Assembly: GCA_947489315.1 (NCBI GenBank) | Contig: CANLCX010000002.1 | Span: 1 to 64,000, forward strand | Length of the DNA stretch: 64,000 nt | Origin: an uncultured Sphingomonadaceae bacterium | Lineage (GTDB): Bacteria > Pseudomonadota > Alphaproteobacteria > Sphingomonadales > Sphingomonadaceae | Direction of reading: 5' to 3' | Shown: positions 55,458 through 64,000 of the stretch, piece by piece | Layout: the number at the start of each line of letters is the position of its first letter | Position numbering within the stretch: position 1 is the first letter of the stretch | Notes under the pieces: model-generated | The model's database searches: none | What the model saw: only the letters and a program-made list of their open reading frames with translations | Told to the model about the DNA's origin: nothing | Made by a program: the position numbers and the translations under genes

Positions 55458-55694
55458 ATGACTCACAAACTCTCTAAATTCCGGACATTCAAGGCGTTAG
55501 GAAACGAATCCGCTTTATCTCGCCAACCGGATGCGAGGAGTGAGAATTGTGTGAACTTTGGCGCGGCCACAGGCTGGAACGGTAACAGAAACACCCCTGT
55601 GATGTGTGTGAACTTTGGTTTCGCTTTCCATAAAATGGCGCGTGTGATCTGTGTGAACTTTGCAGCCAGGCTATTGTTACAGAAAGCGTATTGA
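55458..55694 (+). CDS. Candidate small protein through the CVNF repeats before fmt
   Basis: A 78-codon open frame starting at an ATG after GGGAGA passes through all three repeat units here, reading Asn-Cys-Val-Asn-Phe-Gly, Met-Cys-Val-Asn-Phe-Gly and Ile-Cys-Val-Asn-Phe-Ala. Its TGA overlaps the fmt ATG (TGATG). A real upstream frame coupled to fmt, or an open repeat region without a protein product, are both possible. No known family is recognised. Confidence 0.35.
   Translation: MTHKLSKFRTFKALGNESALSRQPDARSENCVNFGAATGWNGNRNTPVMCVNFGFAFHKMARVICVNFAARLLLQKAY
55538..55662 (+). repeat. Array of three CVNF repeat units
   Basis: Units lie at 55538-55560, 55595-55617 and 55640-55662, on the plus strand, each ending in GTGTGAACTTTG. 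The core distances are 57 and 45, both multiples of three. The middle unit is identical to that at 7156-7178. No GC-rich hairpin accompanies this array. It fills most of the gap of 321 bases between recR and fmt. Confidence 0.75.
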
Positions 55695-56623
55695 TGACTG
55701 CCGAGACAACCAAAAAACTGCGTCTCGCCTTTATGGGCACTCCGGAATTTGCCGTACCAGCGCTACGCGCGCTACATGCAGCGGGGCATGAAATTGCCGC
55801 CGTCTATTCACAACCCCCGCGCCGGGCTGGACGTGGAAAGAAACTGACGCCCTCACCTGTTCAGCAAGTTGCAGAAGAATTGGGAATAGAAGTCCGCGTA
55901 CCGGCGTCTTTGAAGAACGAGGAAGCACAAGCAGACTTTGCCGCGCTTGATCTCGATGCTGCTGTTGTCGCTGCTTACGGCCTCATCCTGCCGCAGGCGA
56001 TATTGGACGCGCCAAAAATGGGATGCCTCAATATTCATGGCTCGCTGCTACCCCGCTGGCGCGGCGCAGCGCCGGTGCAACGCGCGATATTGGCTGGGGA
56101 TGACGAAACAGGCATCACCATTATGCAGATGGAGGCGGGATTGGATACGGGGCCGATGCTGCTTAAATCCAAAACCCCTGTAATAGGAAAAACAGCTGGC
56201 GAACTAACAGACGAACTCGCCCAGACCGGTGCAAGGCTAATGGTGCAATATCTATCATCTCCCGAAGATTATCCGCCGGAGATTCAAGACGATGCGCTAG
56301 CGACTTATGCCAAGAAGATCACCAAGGAAGAGGCCCGTTTGGACTTCAGTCAGTCGGCAATAGAGGTGCATCGCCAGATCCGAGCGTTTAATCCAGCGCC
56401 AGGTGCATTTTTTGAATATGATGGTGATCGCTATCGTATTCATTCTGCCGAGATCGTGAATGCTTCCGGCAAAGCTGGTGCGTTAGTCGATGATCAGATG
56501 AATATTGCTTGCGGCGATGGAGCGATCAGACCTAATCTTATTCAAAAAGCAGGGCGACCAAAACTAACACTCCCTGAATTTCTGAACGGAACAAAAATCC
56601 CTGCGGGCACTTCGCTGCAATGA
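55694..56623 (+). CDS. fmt: Methionyl-tRNA formyltransferase
   Basis: A 309-residue enzyme with Phe-Met-Gly-Thr-Pro-Glu-Phe, [15 protein letters not shown] (catalytic Asn/His), Ile-Met-Gln-Met-(Glu)-x-Gly-Leu-Asp-Thr-Gly and a C-terminal OB domain. It formylates initiator Met-tRNA with 10-formyl-THF. The start is ATG at 55694; a TTG at 55691 is one codon earlier. Its ATG overlaps the stop of the CVNF frame, and its stop overlaps truA (ATGA). def, its functional partner, is 4 kb away. Confidence 0.96.
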   Translation: MTAETTKKLRLAFMGTPEFAVPALRALHAAGHEIAAVYSQPPRRAGRGKKLTPSPVQQVAEELGIEVRVPASLKNEEAQADFAALDLDAAVVAAYGLILPQAILDAPKMGCLNIHGSLLPRWRGAAPVQRAILAGDDETGITIMQMEAGLDTGPMLLKSKTPVIGKTAGELTDELAQTGARLMVQYLSSPEDYPPEIQDDALATYAKKITKEEARLDFSQSAIEVHRQIRAFNPAPGAFFEYDGDRYRIHSAEIVNASGKAGALVDDQMNIACGDGAIRPNLIQKAGRPKLTLPEFLNGTKIPAGTSLQ

Positions 56624-57387
56624 CCCGCTTCGCACTCACACTCGAATATGATGGCCGTCCGTTCATGGGCTGGCAGCATCAGGATCACGGGCCCAGCGTC
56701 CAACAGGCCGTTGAAGAAGCTATCAAGAAAATTACGCAGCAGGATATTCGCGTTTTTGCTGCGGGCCGGACCGACGCGGGTGTGCATGCGCTCGGGATGC
56801 GGGCGCATTTTGACCTGGAGACCAAGCTAACACCTTTTCGGTTGATGGAAGGCCTGAATGCAGGTTTGCGGCCGCATCCTGTGGCAGTGCTCAACCTCGA
56901 TATTGTCGACGACGAGTGGCACGCGCGCTTTGCCTGCATTGGTCGGCGCTATGTCTATAAGATCATAAACCGCCGCGCGCCGTTGACCCTCGACAAAGGG
57001 CAAAGCTGGCAGGTGGTAAGGCCATTAGATGCTGGGGCGATGCATGCTGCCGCACAAGAACTGGTGGGCGAGCATGACTTCACGACTTTCCGATCCGCCC
57101 ATTGTCAGGCGCAAAGTCCGGTGAAGACATTGGATAGTATCTCCGTCACCCGCTTTGGCGAAGAGATTGAAGTCGAGGTTGCGGCGCGCTCTTTCCTGCA
57201 TCATCAAGTCCGTTCGATTGTCGGTTGCTTGAAACTGGTTGGCGAAGGCAATTGGACACGGGGTGATTTGCGCCAAGCGTTACAAGCCAAAGATCGCGAT
57301 GCGCTGGGTTTCAACGCGCCACCGGACGGACTATATTTTGTCGATGCGATCTACCCCCAAGTTGAGGAGAAGTCAGAGACCGAATAA
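56620..57387 (+). CDS. truA: tRNA pseudouridine(38-40) synthase
   Basis: A 255-residue TruA with Glu-Tyr-Asp-Gly-Arg-Pro-Phe, catalytic Asp in Gly-Arg-Thr-Asp-Ala-Gly-Val-His-Ala, and Arg-Ser-Phe-Leu-His-His-Gln-Val-Arg. It makes pseudouridine in the anticodon stem. It is coupled to fmt by ATGA. Its last 15 bases overlap the 3' end of the convergent asparagine synthase gene. Confidence 0.96.
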   Translation: MTRFALTLEYDGRPFMGWQHQDHGPSVQQAVEEAIKKITQQDIRVFAAGRTDAGVHALGMRAHFDLETKLTPFRLMEGLNAGLRPHPVAVLNLDIVDDEWHARFACIGRRYVYKIINRRAPLTLDKGQSWQVVRPLDAGAMHAAAQELVGEHDFTTFRSAHCQAQSPVKTLDSISVTRFGEEIEVEVAARSFLHHQVRSIVGCLKLVGEGNWTRGDLRQALQAKDRDALGFNAPPDGLYFVDAIYPQVEEKSETE

Positions 57388-59268
57388 ACGTTGCAATGCT
57401 TTATCGAGCATCAGCAATTGCCAGAGCAAGCGGCTATTATCTGACTTTCCGGCGATGTGGTCATCAGCGACTTTGCGCAGCGCCTGCTCGTCAAACCAGC
57501 CCATGCGGGCCAATGCGCCAGAACCGGATATGTTCCGCGCTTCCTCGGCCAACGGTCCGCGAAACCATTGGGCTATCGGCGTGACAAAGCCCATTTTCGG
57601 GCGATAGAGTATGTCTTGCGGCAAATAGCGTTCCATCGATTTTTTCAGCAGATATTTGCCGGTGCCACCGCGCACCCGCAAATTGGTAGGAAGCTGGGCG
57701 GCAAATTCCATCAGCTTGTAATCCAGCAAAGGCTCGCGCGCTTCCAAGCTCACTGCCATGCTGGTCCGGTCGACCTTGGTCAATATGTCACCCGGCAACC
57801 ACATTTTCATATCGGCATATTGCGCCTGATCGAGACCATTGCGAGCGGGCGCTTGCTCCATCAGATCGATCATCCGAGATTCACCCTGATAGCCATCTAA
57901 TTGCTTGGCCATCGCATCCGAGTAGATCGCATGACGTCCGGTGGGCGTTGTCACACCAACGGCTTCGGCATAGCCTTCCGGTCCAGTGCGAGCGAGCGAT
58001 AGCAGCGTCGACTTGGCGCGCAGCGGGCGCGGTGCCCAATCGGCTTTCGGGTACATACGACCGAGCCAGCCTAAAGCAGGTCCACGAATGGACTGTGGTA
58101 ACAAACCCCTCACCCGTTCTTCGGCATGGTGAAATACATGACGGCGATAGCCCGCCAGCGCTTCGTCCGCACCGTCGCCAGATAGCGCCACCGTCACATC
58201 TTTACGGGCCAGTTCCGCCACGCGATAGGTTGGTAATGCTGATGCGTCGGCAAAGGGTTCATCGAAATGATCGGCCAACGTGTCGATCAGGCCAAAATCA
58301 TCCGCAGCCACAGTCCGCGAACGATGATCGGTTTTGAACCGCTCTGCGACGCGTTCGGCATAGCTGGTCTCATCGAGCGCCGCCTGATCAAAACCGATCG
58401 AGCATGTCTTGACGGGCTGACGGCTCTTTTCCGACATCAAGGCGACAACGGCGCTGCTATCGACACCGCCTGAGAGGAATGCCCCGAGCGGCACATCAGC
58501 AACCATGCGCGAGCCAACCGCGTCCTTCATCAGAGCAACCAGCTCTTCCTCAAGGGTGGCAGCTGATGCCTTACTCCGCTGACTGAAATCCATATCCCAA
58601 TATTGGACCGGCGCGGGTTCGGACTTGCCTTGTTCAAGCAACAGATAATGGCCAGCGGGCAGCTTTTTTACGCCCTTCAACAGCGATATATGATCCGGCA
58701 CATATCCGAAAGCGAGATAATCATCGACCGCCCGGATTTCTGGTTCCCGGCGTAGCAAGGGATTGGCAAGCAAAGCTTTCAGCTCGGACCCAAAGATTAT
58801 GCTGCCATCCGACACAGGCGCATAAAATAGAGGCTTCACGCCCAACCGGTCCCGCGCCAAAAACAATTGCTTGGAACGCTGATCAAATATTGCGAAGGCG
58901 AACATGCCGTTGAGCCGTTTCAGACAATCCACGCCCCATTGGCGCCAAGCATAGAGAATGACCTCGGTATCGCCACTGGTGTTGAACTTGTGGCCGAGAG
59001 ATTCTAACTCAACCCGGACATCCTGAAAATTGTATATCTCACCATTATAGCTGATAACCTGCGCTTCGTCAGCGGTCAGCATGGGCTGCGCACCGCCTTC
59101 CAAATCGATGATCGATAGGCGGCGATGACCCAAACCAACGCCTGGCGCAGTCCAGATACCTGACCCATCTGGTCCGCGATGAGACAGGCTATCAGTCATC
59201 TTGCGCAGGCGTGATGGATCAATCGGCTTAGCCGTCTCCAGATGAAATATACCAGCAATGCCGCACAT
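57373..59268 (-). CDS. Asparagine synthase-like amidotransferase of the XrtA system
   Basis: A 631-residue protein with Met-Cys-Gly-Ile-Ala-Gly (Cys2, glutamine amidotransferase nucleophile) and the synthetase domain with Ser-Gly-Gly-Val-Asp-Ser. It matches the amidotransferase 1 subfamily that travels with exosortase A, rather than housekeeping AsnB, and may amidate or modify exopolysaccharide. I chose the ATG at 59268, which exposes Cys2; extension to 59370 would bury it. It starts 10 bases after the exosortase stop. Confidence 0.9.
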   Translation of the reverse strand: MCGIAGIFHLETAKPIDPSRLRKMTDSLSHRGPDGSGIWTAPGVGLGHRRLSIIDLEGGAQPMLTADEAQVISYNGEIYNFQDVRVELESLGHKFNTSGDTEVILYAWRQWGVDCLKRLNGMFAFAIFDQRSKQLFLARDRLGVKPLFYAPVSDGSIIFGSELKALLANPLLRREPEIRAVDDYLAFGYVPDHISLLKGVKKLPAGHYLLLEQGKSEPAPVQYWDMDFSQRSKASAATLEEELVALMKDAVGSRMVADVPLGAFLSGGVDSSAVVALMSEKSRQPVKTCSIGFDQAALDETSYAERVAERFKTDHRSRTVAADDFGLIDTLADHFDEPFADASALPTYRVAELARKDVTVALSGDGADEALAGYRRHVFHHAEERVRGLLPQSIRGPALGWLGRMYPKADWAPRPLRAKSTLLSLARTGPEGYAEAVGVTTPTGRHAIYSDAMAKQLDGYQGESRMIDLMEQAPARNGLDQAQYADMKMWLPGDILTKVDRTSMAVSLEAREPLLDYKLMEFAAQLPTNLRVRGGTGKYLLKKSMERYLPQDILYRPKMGFVTPIAQWFRGPLAEEARNISGSGALARMGWFDEQALRKVADDHIAGKSDNSRLLWQLLMLDKALQRLFGL

Positions 59269-59278
59269 GAATTGCGCC

Positions 59279-60829
59279 CTAGCGCAGACCTGCCATTTCG
59301 TCAGCCAATTTATCAATCGGACCAAGCGCTTTGCGAAACGCATCCATCGAAGCCGTCGGCCCGTCCTCATCGATTTTCTCAGCCGATATTAGGACGGCTA
59401 CGGCTTGCTGGTTACCACCTAGCAATTTGGATTTTAGCGTTTCGATCTTCACCGTCGATCCGCTGCCGGTCAATCTATTCCCGACGCGATAGAAGGACTG
59501 CACATCTCGGACTACCGGACCCGGCGCCGTTATCTGAATGGCTTTGCCAGAATCCGGAGCAGCCAGATTGCGGCTCCATGACCATTCGCTTCCTGGGTCA
59601 AAAGCACCTTGCCCATATCCGACAATCTCACGACCATCTTCTTGGCGGTCATAAACGGCAATTGCGAGATCAACCTGAACACCGCTTGACGGATTACGAT
59701 AGCGACCCAGCAATTGGTGATTGGCGCCATCAAAACGGGGTTGCCAGTCAAATAGTGGTCGATAATCTACCCGTTCCCATCCTGCAACAGTCGGCAATGC
59801 AATCTTATCTGGCACCGTCGAGTTTTGCGCGGCAAGAGTGGAAGTCCAGAGTACCGGTGCTGCGATCATGGCCGCCATGACGATCATTGCTGCCTTGGGT
59901 GTCAGTTTTGATTGGACCGATGCACGTCGTTCAATCGCATCACCATCGATCATCGGCTCGTCAATCTTGCGATCAAAAAACGGCCAGCCGATGGCCATCA
60001 CCAACGCTAATACAAAGGCAAAGAAAAACCAGCCGTAAAATATATGGTCAAAGCCAGAAGCAAAATCTGTGGTGGTGTGATGGGCGATGTAGATCGTACC
60101 AAATGCACGAATGCCATTGGCCAGGACCGGGACTGCGACCGCAGCGATCAGGAACAGCGCACGCCGCTTCCAGCTTTGGAAACAAAGATTGGTTACCAAT
60201 GCACCATAAGCGACCATCGCGATAAGGAACTTCACGCCGGAGCACGCCTCTGCCACTTCGAAATATCCGGTCGGTGTCGAAATAAATACGCCATCGATAA
60301 AGGCTGGAATGTCGGTCCAGCCCAGAAAGGTCATCGACATTTTGGCCGTTATCGTTTGCAAGAAAGGAACAAATTCTTCGCCAAATGGCACAAGGAAAAA
60401 ACTGTAACATATCGGAAAGATTAGTCCGCGCATAATCTTGACGCCAAGCAGTGTTATCACCGCGCCCTGCAACATCATCACTAGTCCAAGCTGGCGGGCA
60501 AAAGAAACACCTGCTGCTTCGCCCAGTAACCAGCCGACAGACGCGGCGGCCATCCACAGCAATCCGGGCGCCCAAATCATCGGTGTGATTTTCGCCAGTT
60601 CCTCTCGCCGCTGCTGTACCAGCCAGATGATGATAGGTACTATCAATAGGCAATGATTATAGGTCGAAACATTCCACCAGGCGTCGAGCATCGCCAGACC
60701 ATCGCGCCAAAACAGGATTAATATCGCGGCGACTGCCAAACCCAGCAGCCGCAAATGCTGTGTCCACATAGTCACGCCAGCTTTGCTTGCTGGTAGATCC
60801 AAGGGTTGCTCGACAGCAGCGCTGCTCAT
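59279..60829 (-). CDS. xrtA: Exosortase A fused to an EpsI-type domain
   Basis: A 516-residue membrane protein. The N-terminal exosortase has about eight helices with catalytic Cys196 (Glu-Ala-Cys-Ser-Gly-Val-Lys), Arg241 (Asn-Gly-Ile-Arg-Ala-Phe) and His262 (Phe-Asp-His-Ile-Phe-Tyr-Gly-Trp). A tenth-or-so helix (313-330) leads to an EpsI-like periplasmic domain (about 335-516). Exosortases cleave PEP-CTERM tails and anchor or release proteins in the polysaccharide matrix. It overlaps the glycosyltransferase by four bases. Confidence 0.94.
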   Translation of the reverse strand: MSSAAVEQPLDLPASKAGVTMWTQHLRLLGLAVAAILILFWRDGLAMLDAWWNVSTYNHCLLIVPIIIWLVQQRREELAKITPMIWAPGLLWMAAASVGWLLGEAAGVSFARQLGLVMMLQGAVITLLGVKIMRGLIFPICYSFFLVPFGEEFVPFLQTITAKMSMTFLGWTDIPAFIDGVFISTPTGYFEVAEACSGVKFLIAMVAYGALVTNLCFQSWKRRALFLIAAVAVPVLANGIRAFGTIYIAHHTTTDFASGFDHIFYGWFFFAFVLALVMAIGWPFFDRKIDEPMIDGDAIERRASVQSKLTPKAAMIVMAAMIAAPVLWTSTLAAQNSTVPDKIALPTVAGWERVDYRPLFDWQPRFDGANHQLLGRYRNPSSGVQVDLAIAVYDRQEDGREIVGYGQGAFDPGSEWSWSRNLAAPDSGKAIQITAPGPVVRDVQSFYRVGNRLTGSGSTVKIETLKSKLLGGNQQAVAVLISAEKIDEDGPTASMDAFRKALGPIDKLADEMAGLR

Positions 60830-62049
60830 TCCGCTGCCTCGACCAATTCCGGTTCATGGATACCGCATAGCGCAGCTATATCTGCAAGCTGGGTTTCCCA
60901 ACTGTAGTTAGAGCGGATTAATGCACAGGCTCTATCACCGAGCGCCTTCGCCTTTTTCGAGTCCGACAATAAATCGCATACCAGCATTGCCTCATGCTGC
61001 GCGTCGTCGGCGACACAAAAATGCTCCCCGTTGACGGCTTCTATGCCTTGCGCTGCCGGAGCAGAAGCTACAACTGGCTTGCCCATCGCCATCGCTTCCA
61101 GAACCTTGTTCTGAATTCCCCGCGCAATGCGCAAGGGAGCAACCACAATATCAGCGGCCATCAGCCAACACCGGATATCATCAACACTTCCGGTAACAAT
61201 CGTGCCATTCATCCCGTCCAGTCTAGAAACATTCGCTGTGGGCGCACGTCCCACAATTGCGAATTGCGCGCTAGGATGCTGTTTCAATATTTGAGGCATC
61301 GCCTCTTTTGAGAAGCTAACCACAGCCTCGACATTGGGACGATAATCCATCTGTCCGGTAAAGATGATCAACGGACCGCTAATACTCCGCGTTATCGCAT
61401 CAACCTTAGCGGGATCATAAAAATCTAGGTCTATCCCGTTGCCCACGGCTTTGACCTTTTGGTCATCCAAACCCGAGCGTTGCCGAAACAACTGTGCTTC
61501 GGCTTCGCTAACGAAAAGCGAATGGTCAGCGACAACGCCAATCCGTTTTTCAAAAGCGCGAAGCAATTTCCCTTCGCGCCGATTGACCCAAGCCATCGGA
61601 CCAGAACCATCGTTCGCATAGCTTTCAAATTTTGCGCTATCGACATCGGCAAAATCCATAACCAACCGGCCAGAAAAGTCCGCAGGGACAAATTGGGCCA
61701 TCTGTCCGGAAAACACAAAGATGCAATCAATCGAGTGGGCCTTCAATGTGTCCCGGACATACTCACGAATTTCGGAACTCTCAAAAGACGTCAGCGATAC
61801 TGGCTTTCCGGAAGCAAGGGCTTCGATGCCTGCCTGCCAATTGGGTTTGCTGCGCCGGACAATCTGCATTGACGCCAACGATACTTTGATATCGCACTCT
61901 TCAGTCGCCTCGGTGTCATCATCAGCGAAACAAGCCAAATGCATTGGCTTATATTCCATCAGTTTACGCAAGATATGGTGCGAGCGGATTTTGTCGCCAC
62001 GGTTTGGTGGCCAAGGTACCCGATGGGTCAGGAATAAAATCTCACCCAT
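60826..62049 (-). CDS. XrtA-associated sugar transferase (GT4-like)
   Basis: A 407-residue glycosyltransferase with Phe-Leu-Thr-His-Arg-Val-Pro-Trp-Pro-Pro-Asn-Arg-Gly-Asp-Lys-Ile-Arg at the start and a GT-B C-terminal half (Val-Val-Ala-Pro-Leu-Arg-Ile-Ala-Arg-Gly-Ile-Gln-Asn-Lys-Val-Leu-Glu-Ala-Met-Ala). It matches the sugar transferase found beside PEP-CTERM/EpsH systems. It overlaps the FemAB gene by one base (TAATG) and probably adds a sugar to the exopolysaccharide repeat. Confidence 0.92.
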   Translation of the reverse strand: MGEILFLTHRVPWPPNRGDKIRSHHILRKLMEYKPMHLACFADDDTEATEECDIKVSLASMQIVRRSKPNWQAGIEALASGKPVSLTSFESSEIREYVRDTLKAHSIDCIFVFSGQMAQFVPADFSGRLVMDFADVDSAKFESYANDGSGPMAWVNRREGKLLRAFEKRIGVVADHSLFVSEAEAQLFRQRSGLDDQKVKAVGNGIDLDFYDPAKVDAITRSISGPLIIFTGQMDYRPNVEAVVSFSKEAMPQILKQHPSAQFAIVGRAPTANVSRLDGMNGTIVTGSVDDIRCWLMAADIVVAPLRIARGIQNKVLEAMAMGKPVVASAPAAQGIEAVNGEHFCVADDAQHEAMLVCDLLSDSKKAKALGDRACALIRSNYSWETQLADIAALCGIHEPELVEAAE

Positions 62050-63122
62050 TAGCCAAGGCCTTTGGCGATAATCGGCCCCAGACGGTTTGCAACAGAAAGA
62101 GGCAGTTTTTGCCACAAGGCAACTTGCAGCTGATATTTTGGGCTCATCGGATTAACGTCGCGCGCTTCTTCGCCGTCTGCCGTGCGAATGGCATAGGATA
62201 ATGGTTCCGGCTCAAAGCCCCAATTTTTCTTGAAAGAAAATGCGCCCGTCCCAACTTTTGAACGACCGAAATCAAACTGGTGGCAACGCCGCCCGCGAGC
62301 GTGATTCATAAGCGCATAATACATCACATCATTGGCACGCAGCCGCCGCGCGGTGAAACTTCCGCCACCCCAATAGGGCATGACAGTTCCATTGTGATAA
62401 AGGCTCAATACGCTGGCGACAGGCTTACCCTCGCTTGATACGGTCAGGATATCTGCATCCGAACCGAAAGCGTCCATGACCGCATCAAATAGTGCCTTTG
62501 GAAATACGGGCGTACCCAGATTGCGCACGCTTTCCGCATAGACGCAATAATGGTCGGTACGATCTTGCTCATTCGTCCCTACACGAACAACAAGTTCGTT
62601 TTTCAATCCCTTGCGAACTTCTGCCCGCTGCTTGCGCGGGATGGCGAGCAATTGATTCTCATCGTCGTCCGCTAAGTCCGCCACAAACCCGGCATAGACA
62701 CCCTCTTTGTTCTGCCATTTATCGCAGGGCGTTGGTCCGCCTCGCAACTCAACGGTTGGAAAACTATGCGCCTCTGCAAATTCCCATACGGCATCGGCAA
62801 GCAATTGTGTTGCCTGATCGCTAACGCTTAATATCCCGCCACCAACTGCGAAACCCGATGAAACCAGTGCCCGCCCAAATAACGCAGAATGGATAAGGTT
62901 AAGAGGCAATATGGCCTGCAAATCCCCTTCGGTATTTTCGGCCAACATATAACGCCACTCATGACCGCAAGCCTTTGCGACAGCCACTACCCACTTTGGC
63001 CTGTGAAAAGCAGTGCCCCCCACATGATCGCCAACAAATTTATCAATCCGCGCTAGCTCATTCCGATCTTCCTGATCCAATGTACGAACTATGATCGCTT
63101 GCGGCGAGAAAGGCATATTCAT
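62049..63122 (-). CDS. XrtA-associated FemAB-like acyltransferase
   Basis: A 357-residue GNAT-fold FemAB-type protein. The second half has Tyr-His-Asn-Gly-Thr-Val-Met-Pro-Tyr-Trp-Gly-Gly, and Phe-Asp-Phe-Gly-Arg-Ser-Lys, as in the PEP-CTERM-associated FemAB subfamily. FemAB proteins in peptidoglycan add amino acids; here a polysaccharide or protein modification is likely but not known. It overlaps the deacetylase gene by four bases. Confidence 0.9.
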   Translation of the reverse strand: MNMPFSPQAIIVRTLDQEDRNELARIDKFVGDHVGGTAFHRPKWVVAVAKACGHEWRYMLAENTEGDLQAILPLNLIHSALFGRALVSSGFAVGGGILSVSDQATQLLADAVWEFAEAHSFPTVELRGGPTPCDKWQNKEGVYAGFVADLADDDENQLLAIPRKQRAEVRKGLKNELVVRVGTNEQDRTDHYCVYAESVRNLGTPVFPKALFDAVMDAFGSDADILTVSSEGKPVASVLSLYHNGTVMPYWGGGSFTARRLRANDVMYYALMNHARGRRCHQFDFGRSKVGTGAFSFKKNWGFEPEPLSYAIRTADGEEARDVNPMSPKYQLQVALWQKLPLSVANRLGPIIAKGLG

Positions 63123-63964
63123 TGGGCCAACTCCCCTTCGAGAGCAGCCAATTCATCGACCCTCCCCCATACATAGTCTTTGCCGACGAGAACCAACTTT
63201 GAGCGCATCGAACGAAGCTTTGTGTAGTGGCGCAGCTTTGATTTAAGCGGAGCATTATCAACACGCGGTTGCTGCGGATCTATCTCCCACGGATGGAAAT
63301 AGAATATCGCGCCACGGCCATCATCCGTTTGCATTTTCCTAATAGCCCAATCATAAAGCGCATAAGGGAGCAGCCGAAAAAAACCGCCGCCGCCTGCAGC
63401 TAATATGCGACTTCCAATCTTCACCGTCGTCACAGGCAATTCGATCAAATCGGAGCCCGCCACTGGCTTCCACGCAAAGCGCGGCGAACCACCCCAGCCA
63501 TAGTGATCATGTTTGATCGGCGCGACACTCGACGAATAGCGATAACCCTGCTCCGCCAATATTTCATGGGCCCAAGGTGTACGTTGATCGATGGAGAAAC
63601 TCGGCGCGCGATAGCCAGTAACAGCTTGCCCAGAGCTATCTTCCAAAATCTTGCGGCTGCGTTCCAGATCCTTGCGGAACTGATCTGGCGTCAATGTGAA
63701 GACACGCGCGTGATCATAGCCATGGCTGGCCACCTCATGACCCGCCGCGACAATCCGCTGCATCAGTTGCGGATAGCGTTCAGCTACCCAACCCAATGTA
63801 AAGAAAGTTGCCTTAATCCCTACTTCATCGAACAAGTCCAAAACAGCATTGCTATTCTCTTCAACCCGATGTTCCAGGCTATCCCAGTCGGCGCGATCGA
63901 TTACCGTTTCAAAGGCACCAACCTGAAACCAGTCCTCAATGTCCACAGACATTGCGTTGAGCAA
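63119..63964 (-). CDS. XrtA-system polysaccharide deacetylase
   Basis: A protein of about 281 residues with the NodB fold: Ser-Val-Asp-Ile-Glu-Asp-Trp-Phe, Thr-Phe-Phe-x-Leu-Gly, the metal triad Asp-(His)-His in His-Gly-Tyr-Asp-His, and Tyr-Arg-Ala-Pro-Ser-Phe-Ser. It removes N-acetyl groups from exopolysaccharide. The start is uncertain: ATG at 63952 and TTG at 63964 both lack a good ribosome-binding site, and the frame stays open to the window edge, so the true start may lie outside. First visible gene of the XrtA operon. Confidence 0.9.
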   Translation of the reverse strand: MLNAMSVDIEDWFQVGAFETVIDRADWDSLEHRVEENSNAVLDLFDEVGIKATFFTLGWVAERYPQLMQRIVAAGHEVASHGYDHARVFTLTPDQFRKDLERSRKILEDSSGQAVTGYRAPSFSIDQRTPWAHEILAEQGYRYSSSVAPIKHDHYGWGGSPRFAWKPVAGSDLIELPVTTVKIGSRILAAGGGGFFRLLPYALYDWAIRKMQTDDGRGAIFYFHPWEIDPQQPRVDNAPLKSKLRHYTKLRSMRSKLVLVGKDYVWGRVDELAALEGELAQ

Positions 63965-64000
63965 AGCATTTGCTTTTTTCGCCCTATTTATAGGTTCAGG

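Noticed and set aside
55538-55662. CRISPR-like array
   Set aside because: Only three units with unequal spacers (about 34 and 22 bases), no cas genes, and units diverge outside the 12-base core.

Overview
The window looks like ordinary chromosome of an alphaproteobacterium of the order Sphingomonadales, probably a Sphingorhabdus, Parasphingorhabdus or Sphingopyxis relative. I infer this from the protein sequences themselves: a PEP-x-x-WA type PEP-CTERM protein, an XrtA exosortase locus, a ChvG/ChvI - short HprK - RapZ - ManX-type EIIA - HPr block divergent from pckA, a sphingomonad-style TonB receptor, and dispersed palindromic repeats of the kind common in this order. No phage, insertion sequence, plasmid or CRISPR signature was found. 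Coding density is high and genes are intact.

Layout. 1-486: repeat-rich intergenic DNA. 487-1778: rpsF-rpsR-rplI. 1867-3572: a coupled pair, sulfotransferase-like protein plus PKHD-type dioxygenase. 3578-10639 (minus): folE, tRNA-Arg, ppdK, a repeat array, glyS and glyQ. 10796-17026: three TraB/GumN-family proteins, a molybdopterin oxidoreductase and a thioesterase. 17151-22522: rplY-pth, a PEP-CTERM lipase, ychF, a lipoprotein phosphodiesterase and a MaoC protein. 22531-24866 (minus): mutL and a lipoprotein. 25042-30671: mreBCD-mrdA-rodA, followed by tRNA-Lys. 31099-36477 (minus): HU, lon, a YbaB protein, dnaX and the SRP RNA. 36534-39988 (minus): a class A beta-lactamase, a ferredoxin and two cysteine desulfurases. 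40135-41935: a hydrolase, a small membrane protein and an unknown gene. 41950-48952: pckA against chvI-chvG-hprK-rapZ-manX-ptsH-rRNA methyltransferase. 49007-54494: a lipoprotein, rmuC, def and a TonB receptor. 54770-57387: recR, a second repeat array, fmt and truA. 57373-63964 (minus): the XrtA exosortase/exopolysaccharide locus, running off the window end.

How the genes work together. The elongasome (MreBCD, PBP2, RodA) builds the cylindrical wall. ChvG/ChvI and the nitrogen-type PTS branch form a regulatory module next to the gluconeogenic enzyme PckA. The minus-strand operon at the right edge makes and anchors an exopolysaccharide and processes PEP-CTERM proteins, for which the secreted GDSL lipase at 18534-19496 is a candidate client.

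The least explained signal is a 23-base repeat seen seven times at three intergenic loci (1-91, 7156-7418, 55538-55662). Its reading frame (Cys-Val-Asn-Phe) is kept across every spacer within an array, and at two loci that frame stops right at the start codon of the downstream gene (ppdK, fmt). It is accompanied by hairpin repeats. Other notable items are a pair of inverted structured repeats before rpsF, a palindromic element inserted in frame in glyS, a TraB paralogue that lost its signature histidines, and a histidine-rich loop in peptide deformylase.
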